Shown here: positions 53,522-64,000 of the stretch, piece after piece
Position numbering within the stretch: the first letter of the stretch is position 1
Layout: every line of letters begins with the position of its first letter
DNA from: Arctopsyche grandis
Taxonomy: Eukaryota; Arthropoda; Insecta; Trichoptera; Hydropsychidae
Length of the DNA stretch: 64,000 bases
NCBI RefSeq assembly: GCF_051622035.1
Contig: NC_135355.1
Span: forward strand, 39,475,986 to 39,539,985
Direction of reading: 5' to 3'
Notes under the pieces: model-generated
Seen by the model: only the letters and a program-made list of their open reading frames with translations
Told to the model about the DNA's origin: nothing
The model's database searches: none
Position numbers and translations under genes: made by a program

Positions 53522-54468
53522 AATGGTGCTTACGGACTAAACCAACGACGATTTTGGGCCAACTTTTTAACTAGCAGTAGCGTACAAAATATCGAAATAA
53601 AAATTAAATTTTAAAATTGAAATTAAATATCAAAATCAAGCTAAAGAGCGAGATTGAGCTAAAATTAGATCATCGTTGACGTTTTGAATTACAACAATAT
53701 TTTGAATTACGACGATACCGCATTTAAAACCAGAGAAATATTATAATTTCTCTGCGTACGAGCGAAAAAAAATATTGTTAAAGTCGTCACGAGATGTTAC
53801 TGTATTTCCACTTGGATGATCGATAAAAAAAACAATTCATAAAAAAACGCGGTGTCGGATGTCGGTGATTTGTCAAAGGGTTTTTTTTCTTTCGTCGAAA
53901 TAAAATTAATAATCACACATTATCCGATAAATTTTACCTCTGCAATGATTTAATTACTTGATTTATTTCGACGAGAGAAACAATTGAAGAATAAAAAAAT
54001 CCGTTTGATGTGACCGACAACACCCCGGGCTAGCAAAAATCGTTGGATCACCCATACTAATACATGATATATTCTCAGTAACTGCGCATTACGGGGAAGT
54101 AAAAATAATAATTCTTTGATTTTTTTTCGATCTTAGTGCGTATCTTCGTAAGTCAAATCATCTTCGACAAACAAAAGTCGAGGATTACCTGTATGTGATT
54201 GTTGATGATCTAATTTTAGGTCAATCTCGAAAATTTATTTAAATTGTGCATGTTCTGTTTTAACTTTCAATATATAATTTTAATTTTAATATAATGATTA
54301 TAATTTTATTTTGATACTTGAATTCAATTTTAATATAATAATAATAGTTTTAATTTTGATATTTAATTTCAATTTTTAAATTTAATTTTTATTTCGATAT
54401 TTTGTACGCTACTGGTTTTTAAAGTTGGCCTGTGGGCCGTTCGTTGGTCTGGTGCGTACGCACCATAA
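53522..54468. mobile_element. large foldback element, about 950 bp
   Basis: The ends pair over about 170 bp: ATGGTGCTTACGGAC at the left and GTCTGGTGCGTACGCACCAT at the right, then ACCAACGA, CAGTAGCGTACAAAATATCG and a long AAATTAAATT-rich arm. Inner blocks (TTTCGTCGAAATAAA and TTTATTTCGACGAGAG) also pair. No transposase and no clear target duplication (possibly TA or AATA). Confidence 0.6.
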
Positions 54469-54639
54469 TACGAGTACATATTATAATACATACATACATA
54501 CACAATCTGGTTGCTAAAATATCAAACTTTGAATAAAATATTCTGAAAATTAGTGGCGACTCATGGAAACTATTTGTTTAGGTAATACATGTATTCATTA
54601 TTCATGTATCATTTTTCCACTAAATGGATTGTACTGTTC

Positions 54640-54798
54640 CGTTTGTTTTATTTATTGAACATAATATAAATAAAAACTGTGTATGTGCCAGACCGTGGAA
54701 ACACAGCCAATCAAGTGGTTGAGGAGACGCGGGAAGGGGGGGGGGGGGGCGTGGAGCGCCATGTGACGTCAGGTCGAGCGACAAATTGAACGACAGAT
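54640..54798 (-). repeat. inverse piece of the 47,340-47,450 repeat
   Basis: Reads GTGCCAGACCGTGGAAACAC, AGCCAATCAAGTGGTTGAGG, a 12-13 bp G run, and TGACGTCAGGTCGAGCGAC: the inverse of the segment near 47,340-47,450. Confidence 0.5.
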
Positions 54799-55064
54799 TA
54801 AGCTCGTACTAGTGTTTACACGTATTTACACGAATCCGAATTTAATTAATAGGGATAATATATTAAATTATCTTTATATGAGAATTAAATAAAATTCCAC
54901 TTAGAAAAATCATATTTCGACTATTCTTGTGGATTAATAACAAAAATTCTTTTAATTTTCAGTTATCAATAGAATTTTTCTCATATAAAGATAATTTAAT
55001 ATATTATCCCTATTAATTCAATTCAGATTCGTGTACATACGAGTAAACACTAGTACGAGCTTTT
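54799..55064. mobile_element. palindromic element, about 266 bp
   Basis: Arms of roughly 95 bp: AAGCTCGTACTAGTGTTTAC at the left and GTAAACACTAGTACGAGCTT at the right, continuing through TAATAGGGATAATATATTAA and ATTATCTTTATATGAGA. The loop is about 70 bp. No duplication identified; it may have inserted into the repeat ending at 54,798. Confidence 0.7.
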
Positions 55065-55553
55065 TGGTCGCAATTTTACCGTTTTAAAATTCATCACACA
55101 TCCAATTAACCCTTTTAAACGAAATCAAAAAATAGTGTGGCCAGAACATTATCCTAATAAACATGTTTCAATAGAAAATACTCAATATAATATAGTATTA
55201 ACAGTGGGAAAAAATCCCAAGTGGAAATACGTCATTTTGAATTTTGATTTGAACTGGACGACTACTTAGAGAGATTTTAAAGCTGAAAAGTACTACAAAT
55301 GAAAGATAAAACACTCGACTGTAGATTCCAATATTCATTTTGAACAGGAAATTAGCAGATTTTGAGAAATCGACCGAACAACACCAAGATATAGAAAAAT
55401 CACGCGATTTAAAAAACACATATATCTCCGAATCTCGAGCCAATCAACACTTTTTATTACCAGATTCGTGTTCACTGGGCATAGATCTATAAGAAAAGTC
55501 ATATCTCGTCTCTGTAACATTTTAAAAGTCGTCATTTGTCGAACAGTGTTATT
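55065..55553. other. nothing recognised
   Basis: AT-rich. The overlapping minus-strand frames at 55,198-55,535 show no recognisable domain. Confidence 0.3.
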
Positions 55554-55800
55554 AAAATGGTAATTATTAAAATTGAGTTGGATCTTTCAGGCGAGTTTAA
55601 TAAGGCAATATTCGATAAGTTCCGAATATTGCCTTATTAAACTCGCCAGAAAGATCCAACTCAATTTTAATAATTGCATCTGTGCACATCGAAAGGTTAC
55701 TCGTCATCTGATGTGCAATCTATCATTCGAGAAAACGAGAATTACGTTTAAAGCTACCGTTCTGTTAATCTGGCGGTTTTAGAGCGAATGCACCAAACCC
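55554..55800 (+). mobile_element. rearranged piece of the 6,517/38,722 MITE
   Basis: Shares TTGAGTTGGATCTTTCAGG, CGAAAGGTTACTCGTCATC and the GCACCAAACCCA tip. The left part is an inverted duplication around CGATAAGTTCCG, so the copy is folded on itself. Confidence 0.65.
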
Positions 55801-55837
55801 ACGACAGGCATGTGCGACGTCAGGCCGAGCGACGGGT

Positions 55838-55874
<37 letters not shown>

Positions 55875-55980
55875 ACACATTAATTCATCATTTCGAACGG
55901 GTTGAATTGGTGAGCGTGTACCTTACTTTGGATCAATTTCTTTCCGAAACAACCCGTTGAAATCATCAGGCACAACACTA
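55801..55980 (+). mobile_element. Helitron-like right end
   Basis: Starts with GACGTCAGGCCGAGCGACGG, then (CA)n, then ATTTCGAACGGGTTGAATTG, and ends GAAATCATCAGGCACAACAC then TAG before a T. It is the second example of the CACTAG-ending family at 53,088. Confidence 0.55.
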
Positions 55981-56052
55981 GTTTATTATAATAGTTGAGC
56001 ATTTGTAGTATGTAGTTACTGATCGTTTGTCTACTAAATGGAATGTAATGAT

Positions 56053-56185
56053 TAAAGTGCGGACCCAGAGCGCGCCGTCTATTGTTCAATTATTGTAAAT
56101 GCTTTGTAAAAAAGGTTCGGCAAACCTTTAACAATGCATTTGCAACACGTGAATAATGAACGGCTCGCTCTGGGTCCGCTCTTTA
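56053..56185. mobile_element. palindromic MITE, 133 bp, exact 8-bp TSD
   Basis: Duplication GTAATGAT at 56,045-56,052 and 56,186-56,193. Arms TAAAGTGCGGACCCAGAGCG and CGCTCTGGGTCCGCTCTTTA. Conserved centre as in the copy at 51,789, but quite different arms. Confidence 0.9.
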
Positions 56186-56470
56186 GTAATGATTGCTTAT
56201 TTTATTTACAGACCATTTATTACAATAACTGACCTAATTATTTTAAAGCTACTGACCAAACAGTTTTATACGCTTTGAGATGTATTCATACTATTCAGCA
56301 GTGCACGTTTCGGCACATTCAGACATATTTGGCCAAGGGCAAGGCAAAATCGGCTTACATATACATTACGGAGCGCGACGATACGGCGCAATATTGCTTG
56401 CGTCGTATCAATATTGTCACAACATGACGTTCTGAAAATATTCATATGCGGATGTGCACCGGAATAATAT

Positions 56471-56855
56471 TGTTGCGTAGGGGTGGGTGGAGGATCCAAG
56501 TAAAAGGCCAACAGTCGTGTCACAACATTTATTGATGATTAAGGAGATACACACACTGGCAGTGCTCCGTCCAGAATGTCTTGATATCGCCTAAGTACCG
56601 CCTTATAAGGGTCAGGTCTCTCAGGGCATCCGATTACTTCCCTATTGTTTAGGCATGTACCCGGATATGTATTCCCACGACACCCAGTCCCACGGTATCG
56701 GTCACTTCTGCGAAGGGTTACTTTGGTGGCCATTGTTTAGCTTACATGCACTTAGAGTCTAGAGATAATCCTTGAAACCAATTATAACGGTCACACAGTA
56801 TCTGGGATGCGCCTCGGCCTAATCCGATTGCAACTACTCGGCGCTGTACGTAACA
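56471..56855 (-). mobile_element. solo LTR, 385 bp
   Basis: Plus-strand ends TGTTGCGTAGGGG and GCGCTGTACGTAACA. ATAATAT abuts both ends (56,464-56,470 and 56,856-56,862); the true duplication is probably 4-6 bp of this. On the minus strand it has the TTATAAGGCGG box and AATAAATG. It is the best-delimited copy of the family seen at 10,296, 37,727 and 43,053. Confidence 0.85.
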
Positions 56856-57012
56856 ATAATATGAATAGATTGTATCAGCTCCTGCTGTTACGTCTACGCC
56901 ACGCACTTACATACTACGGAGCATGTCAATGCGTCCATGTACATAGAATGTAACAAATAATATTTTACCTTTCGTACTGCTGTTTAAACATCAGTATAAA
57001 CAGACCTTTAAT

Positions 57013-58460
57013 GTTTAAAGACGTTTTTAAATAAATTATTGCATATGCGCAGTATTATTGGATATAAGAATATTTATTTTTGAATACAAGTAGGTACATG
57101 TTGAAATCGACTAAAATATGACCTTTGAATCGACTGTTTTATTACCACTGGCGTCCCTTGAAATTGAGAGCAATTTAAATTCGGAATTTCCTATAATTAA
57201 AGGGCCAAATACATAAAAGTATAATTAGCAATAAATATATACAAAAAATAGTGTTATTGAATTTTATGAATGTTTCATACACATTCGAATAAATTAAACA
57301 TAAATTTCTGTTTGGCTTTTTGTGGTTTTTTTTTAATGAAAAATATTATATTTCATGGTGATTGCATTATTGTAATATGCTTTATAACAATAGAAAGTGT
57401 ACATTGAAATATTGCTAAAAATATTTTATCAAAATAACAAATTATTCAAATATATTCAGTTTATATATTATACCAATTTTCAACTGTCATCTTCATTTAA
57501 AAAAAATTGTTTTTAGTTTGCAATATTTGAATGTACGTAAGTTGCAACAAAAAATGTAATGCGCAGTCGGTTTTATGCTTTTAGTTTTTTTCGATCAAAT
57601 TGCCATACATTAAAATAATTATATTGATAGCTAAAATGAATACGATGAAGAATATTCTGTTTATTTTTCCAGTTGATTAGCACGAATATGTGAAAAAATA
57701 TCTTGTGCATAAATGAAGCTTCATTTTTCAGAATTGGTGATGAATTTGTCCGGAGAACCAGACAATTTATAATTGAAAGTCAACCGAATACCCTTGCGAT
57801 GATTTATGTATCGTCTGAGGCTAATCATTATGTCAGCATTAGTCACGACGCTTATATTGAAATAAAAACATATTCCATTATTGTTTTCAATACTTATTTA
57901 ACATCCGGATGAATATAATAGAATGAATGAACTGACGTTCAATGTCACAGACAAATGTCAACTAACTTCCATTATAATCAACCACTGTTTTGAATAACAT
58001 TTTCAAAAGTTAATTTATCATCAGCCTTTTATAAGATTTTTTTAAAATTGAATATTCACAAGTATTCACACACAGGATATATCGATGGCTTGGTGTACAG
58101 ATATTGTATGTCAATTTTTGAATTTGTATCGAATTTCAAGTTCAAATAATTTATGTTGTATACGTAAATTACCTTGAAAGGAAAAACCTGAATTATTCCA
58201 GCATATACAAACTCAAAATTCGATACAAACTCAAAAATGGACTTACAATATCTGTGCACTATCGATATGTTGTATGTACATTAAGGCGCCCACTCACGAA
58301 GAGATTTGGCAGATTAGTGTGAAAACACATTGAAAGCACGTGTAAAAAAAACGCTAGCATGCATAATCTTTCCTGCGGCACCCTGTCCTCAAAATCTTTA
58401 AGATACTTTATTTTATTTTATTTTTATTTTTTTTATTTTATTTATTGAAAAATCAACAGA
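57013..58460. other. AT-rich, nothing recognised
   Basis: No conserved domain or splice-flanked exon. The plus-strand frame at 57,703-57,912 is open for 69 codons but has no similarity I recognise. The pair GAGTTTGTATCGAATTTTG and TTTGAATTTGTATCGAATTT around 58,070-58,260 forms a local inverted repeat. Confidence 0.35.
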
Positions 58461-59149
58461 CAGGATGTACATAGATATGTATAAAAAAACAAATAGTAAA
58501 TAAATACTATATGTAACATCCGAGTCCAATAATACTTTATCCTTATACTGCTGCATAGTATGAATATATGTACTGCCGCATAGTATGAATAGATTTTGTC
58601 GGCTACTGCTGGTATTTGCTGTTACGTCTACTATACGTTAGACGTGAATGTGTCCATAAAAATTGTACCAAAGAATACACTTCGTATTGTTGGTTACGTT
58701 CTTGAACGTTCTGCGCTGGTATGAATAGACTTTATATCGTAAACTGAATGCATTGAATAATTCCACGAAATTCAATAAAAAAATTGCTAATATTTTTAAT
58801 GCAAATTAGTTACGTTAAAAATTCTATAATTTGCTATTTAAAATCAAAAATAAAATTTTTGAAAGTGAATAAGTAATTACGCAAAATTACAGAATATCCG
58901 CTTATTTACTAATAAATTTAGCAATATTAACACCAGCATGAATTTTGCTTAACCAAATTATTGGCTGTTAATTTTTTTTAATATCATTTTTCCGATCTAT
59001 TGATAAAGTCATAATATAGTGTCCTCAATATTAAAATATTTAAATACATGGTATTTGAAAAAGATGGACCTGATTTGAAATCGTTATAGCTAAAGGGTGG
59101 ATAGAGAGCGTGTTTTTTCCAGAAATCGGGGTGGTTTGGCTCTATTAAC
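58461..59149. other. Harbinger-like scrap and AT-rich DNA
   Basis: 58,560-58,735 holds GTATGAATAGATTTTGTCGG, GCTGTTACGTCTAC and AAGAATACACTTCGTA, diverged from the Harbinger elements. The rest is AT-rich. Confidence 0.4.
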
Positions 59150-59245
59150 AATGCTAGGGTGCAAAAAAAAATGGTTCGGCGAACCTTTAACAAAGCACGG
59201 CGAACAATTGAACAATGAACGGCGCACTTTGGGTCCACTCACTAG
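59150..59245. mobile_element. palindromic MITE relic
   Basis: Contains ATGGTTCGGCGAACCTTTAA, TTGAACAATGAACGGCGCAC and TTTGGGTCCAC, a shortened and decayed copy of the family at 51,789 and 56,053. No duplication is visible. Confidence 0.55.
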
Positions 59246-61959
59246 TTATAACTAGACATCGGATGGTCATCGGGGCAATTAAAAATAAGACCGTCCCATC
59301 AGTGTTCAAAGCAAAGGAGCAAAAAAGCTTTAAAAAAATTGTTTTCCTACCAAATAAAAAATAGCAAAACCCTTTGCCTCGATCCCTAGCTTGAGCTTTA
59401 TAACTCTGCAAACAAGAAACGATTATGAATGAAACATTTGAAATGGTGAAGTATCGATTATCAAATTATTACCACTAGATGTCTCTCCCAGCGCAAATCA
59501 GCCCCTAGCCTCGGTCATTCTCAAGATGACGACTATACAACACAAATAGTACATAACATACTATTTTTGACTTTTTTTCAAGTGATTGAGGCAAAGGGCT
59601 GTTTGTGCGATGGGAAAGACATCTAGCGGTGAACATTTGATGCTTTCATTTTGAAAGAGTAAGGGCGCTGACACACAGAGTGGTATGCAGCACGTGTTTT
59701 TTTTAAAGATAATTTTGCACATGTGAAAAAAAAGCTAGTACACCTGATCTACGCCAGGCCAAAACTCACCCCTTGAAGCATTTTCAGTGATACATTTTCA
59801 TTGTGTTGACATAGGATTGATAGTGATCGATAACGGCGATAATTTGAAGAAATGTGGGAGATAAAATAAGATCTTAAGGTTTGTAGTTTGGGATATAGTG
59901 ATTTTAAATTAGTTCCATCTATTTAACATAAAATACACATATTTCATTTGAATTAACGACTTGTTCGACATTTGGGTTATTGCTAAAAGGGTTCAGAATG
60001 AAAAATTGCAGTCCTTAGGTGTCGATTGCCCAACGGATCAGAAGGCTAACTGGATACAATCTATGTATGTATGTCTACTATGTATACTCATCGGTTAAGG
60101 TATGTCATGGAAATGTTGGATTGGATAGTGAAAACGAGTTTCGTGTCACTATATTTATGTATAATCAATGCGAATTTTGAAACATTGAATTATATACATA
60201 TATATCCGTAGATGAAATACATATTTGATGTTGAATAAACTTACATAAGAATATTACAACGAATTTGAAGGATTTTGATGCATATTTATTCAGTTGCATG
60301 AAACTACATAATTATGAAATTGGAGCATAAAGTTGTCATGTCATGTTTGTTGCAGTGAAATGTTCCGTTTCATAGTTTTGAATAGTCATCATAAAATATA
60401 TAGATAAATCATTGAAATAGAGTTATGCTTAAATTGACGCTTGATCAGTGTTGTTCGCTGGCGATTTTAACTAAGTAAACTCAGGTCTCTTTTTATGCGG
60501 CATCGAGGAAGGTGGACGGTAAGCTCTACCGGCCTTGTTTTGTGCAAACCCGGCCACGGCTTGTACAATGCGGCCCAAACCAGACGAAATTCCCCCTCCT
60601 TTCCAAAACGTAATAACTAGCACATTGGGAAACATACTAATTTTTCATAAAAATTATGTAAAACGCATCTCTAATTTTTCTAGGTAAGCCAATTTTTTTT
60701 TATATGGAACGAATCTATCGCATAAAAAGAGACTTGAATGCATGCGAATGTTTCTAAAATCATGAACAGACACCAGCGTTGGATGGATGCCTTTCAAATA
60801 ACAATAGACCGCTCCATTAGTGTTCAAAGCATGATTTTTGTACGAAATTGACAAAGGTGAACCATTTTTTGTGCGAAAACCATCCATCGAACGCCAATCT
60901 CAATCTCTGACCATGAACTCTTTTGAACCCTGAAAACGAATCGCTCTGTGTTTTCGTAGCAGTTTTCGAATCACCTTATTGCCAAAGAATTGTACACTTC
61001 AACCAAGTGATATAATACAAAGTATGATAGTTTACGCATGTTTGTATCTTATGATATACAATGTATAATATGTACATACCTATGGAATCCGGTTTTCTAA
61101 AATTCGAATTCAACGCACGATTGTCCATTTTGTTTGAATGTTACGCATTTTATACTGATTAATGAAATACGAAAACTTCACCTTGACATTTCCTTTTAAT
61201 ATAATACAATTGTAGACATTCCCGTGTTTGTGTCACCTGTATAAAATAATTGATCGTACGGTATTGAAATTTAAGGAATACGGTCGTATTTTAACCTCAT
61301 GAAAACCGGTCTTCAGTTGTGTACCTATATTTTGAGGCCCTGTAAAAGTCACATGTTTTAATGTCCGTTCATCAATTAACACGTAAACTTGATAATTTGA
61401 AGTTTAAACATCGTGTTTATTTATATATATGAATGTACATATAAACTTGTACGTTTTCAAGGGAAGTTGTTGTGAAATTGAGTTTAATTGCACGATTTTA
61501 TATGTATGTACATTGCAGCATCGAAAGCGTATATTTTTATTTTTCAACTTTTGTATAAAGCATTTTATTAATTCATTCGAAGTCAATCGCGAAATATAAG
61601 GTCGAGTTTTGCAACTTTAAATTGTGTGATTTTTTTTTGATTATAATATTTCATGAGAATTTATGATTGTGGTCACGAAATCAAATGGAAAACTTCAAAA
61701 AATATGTCTGTAGTAATCATTTCCCTAAACCGCAAATTAAATGTTGCTGAATATCTTGTGTATTGTATTTTTTGTAATGATTGTTCAAGCGAAGTCAATC
61801 GCAAATTTGAAAAAAAATTCTTCCAAAGTATGCACATGTATTTATGTGTTGATATTAAAAAAAATGGAATGATTCAAATAAAAAATCTGCATATCGTTGA
61901 TATACAATGTAAATCCATTAACTGAATGAACCATTGTTTTTTATGTATATCATTAGCAG
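59246..61959. other. nothing recognised
   Basis: Long interval, somewhat less AT-rich at 60,480-60,610 (GCATCGAGGAAGGTGGACGG, AAACCCGGCCACGGCTTG), but no open frame with a recognisable domain there. Other open frames are short and AT-driven. Confidence 0.35.
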
Positions 61960-62430
61960 TGCCACAATAACGCATGCAATTCCCGTTCACGTTCCCGTTT
62001 TTGGGCAATTTTTTAAACAGAAACCATCTCGGGCATGCACACAGTAACTCATGTAAGTTTCATCGCAATCGGTTGAACGGTTGCTACAATAATACATTCT
62101 AAAGAATAGTTAAATTCCTCTAGCACCGGAGAAAAGGTAACAAAAGCCTTTAAAAAGTTTTTTAAAAACATCTATAATTTGTATATAAAATTATTATTTT
62201 GAATAAAAATACCAATAATTTAATTTTACTACCGCCATCTATGTTTAAAACTAAAAACTGGATAAACGTCAGGCACTTTTCAGAAATTCAAATTTCAAAC
62301 GTGTCTTACACGATATTTTTGCACCATCGTAATGGCGGAGGATCCATTTACTTATATTGATGACCAAAATGAGCAATGCAAATTTTTTCCTGAATTGTAA
62401 TCGTAAGTGAAACGTAAAGGAGGTATGTAA
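61960..62430. repeat. pieces of two dispersed repeats
   Basis: 61,960-62,110 matches the 15,380-15,660 family (CACAATAACGCATGCAATTC, AACCATCTCGGGCATGCAC). 62,165-62,430 matches 4,553-5,025 (CTACCGCCATCTATGTTTAA, ATGGCGGAGGATCC, TAAAGGAGGTATGTAAAAA). Confidence 0.6.
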
Positions 62431-64000
62431 AAATTACATTCATAGCCTGTATAATGCATATTGGCAGTTAATGGATTTTCGCTGTTAATCGATTTATTAA
62501 ATTACTAATTTTTATGCATTATTGAATCTTTTATACGATGCATGTGTTAGAATTTAATATCCAACAATAGCAAGTGTGTATTTTTTGACTTTTTTTAAAT
62601 AGGAAATAGTATAATCTTTCGAAAACATGGCCACTGTAGAAATCGAAGAAATTTATATGTACATATTATATGTATGTATCATGAGATGAGAATGATGAGA
62701 ATGAGTCATGAGAAATTTAATGACGTAGTACATAAATACATACATACATATATTGTATCTTCTTGCTTTGTTTCGAAATTTTGAATGAAATATTGTCGCA
62801 CTTATAGAATATTATGTATGTAATTATTTTTTAAACATATATACATAAATAAATGCTAAGGAATATCCTTGAAAATACAATTGAACAAACTGTATATTTA
62901 TAGTACATATATGTATGGTTAACGATAATATCAAAAAATATTAATGATACTTTAATTTTATCCTAAAAAAAATTTATTACTACAAGAAATAACTATATAA
63001 AATAACATACGATATGGAAAAATATATTTTTCGCATATGGAAAAAATACAATAAAATAACACCAATGAATAATGTAAGTAATTGGCAACGTATTATTTAT
63101 GTATATATGTAAATATATAAATTCATAAATTATAACGTACATACAGTCGTAGTCATAAAAAATGCCACATGACTGCATAGTACATTCAATTTGGGTTTTT
63201 TCTTATCGATTGTTTTAATTTTTTTGTTTTTGGGTATGGCAAATTGGCAAAACGACGTATGTACATCAAATATCATAGAATTGCGTAAAAATATAACGGA
63301 AATTTGGGAGAATGATATTACGATGGAATGTTTAAATTCACTGTACGAAATCAACGCATATTGACTATTATTCTAAATCGAGGCGGCAGTACTAAATATT
63401 AAAATATAATAAGTATAACATTATCCAAAAGTAGTTTTATTCACAAAATATCTTTTCAATACCTCACAAGGAATATTAGCTTTAGAAATCTAACAACAAA
63501 AATGGTGTAAGGATAGTCTCATATATTAAATGAACTCAACTTCGGCGCAAGTACCGTTAATGACCGCTTTCCATTTCTGCATCAATTCCAAGAATATCCT
63601 GTTAACTATTTCCATTTTTTTTTTGCTTAAATTGAAGTTTACTGATAAACCTTCAAACCCCCTTTCAAGAATTGTTTGAAAATTACAATATGCATAATTT
63701 AAAAAAATGTAAAAATAGTCGAGTGCGGCATTTTTTATGTCTACAACTATACAAATGTATATATGTATGTATGTGTTGTAATAAAAAAAGGAATAAAATA
63801 TATTAGACATTATTTTTTTAGATCAAAAGTAAGAAAAGATGCACACATTGACGTAAACTAAAAAAAAAAAATGAAAACTAGTCAGACATGTCCTCATATA
63901 AATTTGAATTATTAAAATAATATACAAGTAAAACGAGAATTGAGAAGGATAATTACATCAAATTATTCGTTTTTTACAGTATCTTAATTCTTTTTCCAAT
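62431..64000. other. AT-rich, nothing recognised
   Basis: Very AT-rich with TATGTA simple repeats. I see no coding exon. The minus-strand frame at 63,526-63,810 reads MSNIFYSFFYYN..., then KKKMEIVNRIFLELMQKWKA. Its second half has a faint look of a Tc1/mariner transposase tail, but not enough to call. Confidence 0.3.

Larger units (their letters stand above)
55981..57012 (-). mobile_element. decayed Harbinger relative with nested insertions
   Basis: Inverse relative of 35,846-36,440: shares TTGGTCAGTAGCTTTAAAA-like sequence, GGCAAAATCGGCTTACATA, GCGCAATATTGCTTGCGTCG, and ends at CAGTATAAACAGACCTTTAA. It contains the palindromic MITE at 56,053 and the solo LTR at 56,471. Confidence 0.6.

Noticed and set aside
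63526-63810. Tc1/mariner transposase C-terminus
   Set aside because: The resemblance is limited to a few hydrophobic and basic positions. No DDE motif and no inverted repeats were found.

Overview
The window looks like nuclear DNA from an insect. It is AT-rich and intron-rich, and it is crowded with nested transposons. It carries a ZAD-type zinc-finger gene (a family expanded in insects), FLYWCH/MULE transposase exons, Helitrons, PIF/Harbinger, hAT-like and piggyBac-like elements, tRNA-derived SINEs and RTE/CR1/Jockey-like LINE pieces. I cannot name the order or species. There is no operon logic, no rRNA, no functional tRNA and no CRISPR.

Layout. 0-3.6 kb: LTR pieces, a solo LTR and a dead LINE. 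3.6-21.1 kb: one minus-strand locus. Two small exons at 20,574-21,079 together encode a ZAD domain. The next same-strand coding exons are three long terminal exons: FLYWCH-MULE (13,318-14,799), FLYWCH-MULE (6,900-8,249) and an eight-finger C2H2 array (3,657-4,343). All three have a splice acceptor and all are in phase 0, the phase of the ZAD donor. The DNA between them is filled with MITEs, Helitrons and LINE relics. 21.3-28 kb: LTR debris, a head-to-tail Helitron array broken by an RTE retrotransposon, hAT and RTE relics, and a block of inverted repeats with piggyBac-like MITEs. 28.6-33.6 kb: two LTRs of one family in opposite orientation. Each was split by an internally deleted Harbinger element, and one of those was split again by a 1.1 kb solo LTR. 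33.9-34.4 kb: the clearest housekeeping gene, an intact intronless GOT1/GOLT1 Golgi transport protein. 35-38.6 kb: MITEs, a Harbinger relic and a tandem LTR-spacer-LTR element. 38.7-41.3 kb: a minus-strand short-chain dehydrogenase/reductase (SDR) gene with three readable exons. Its cofactor and catalytic motifs are degraded and a MITE sits just inside an intron. 41.3-64 kb: no gene recognised. This part holds LTRs, SINEs, palindromic MITEs, a second Helitron family, a large foldback element and long AT-rich stretches.

How things fit together. The genes are not functionally linked. The most interesting possibility is that the ZAD exons can be spliced to alternative 3' exons (a C2H2 array or one of two transposase-derived FLYWCH-MULE exons), as in lola or mod(mdg4) loci or in host-transposase fusion genes. 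The sequence makes this possible (strand, phase, splice sites) but cannot prove it. The second is the SDR gene, which reads as a pseudoenzyme or an early pseudogene. Coordinates of most transposons are firm where target-site duplications are stated, and approximate otherwise.
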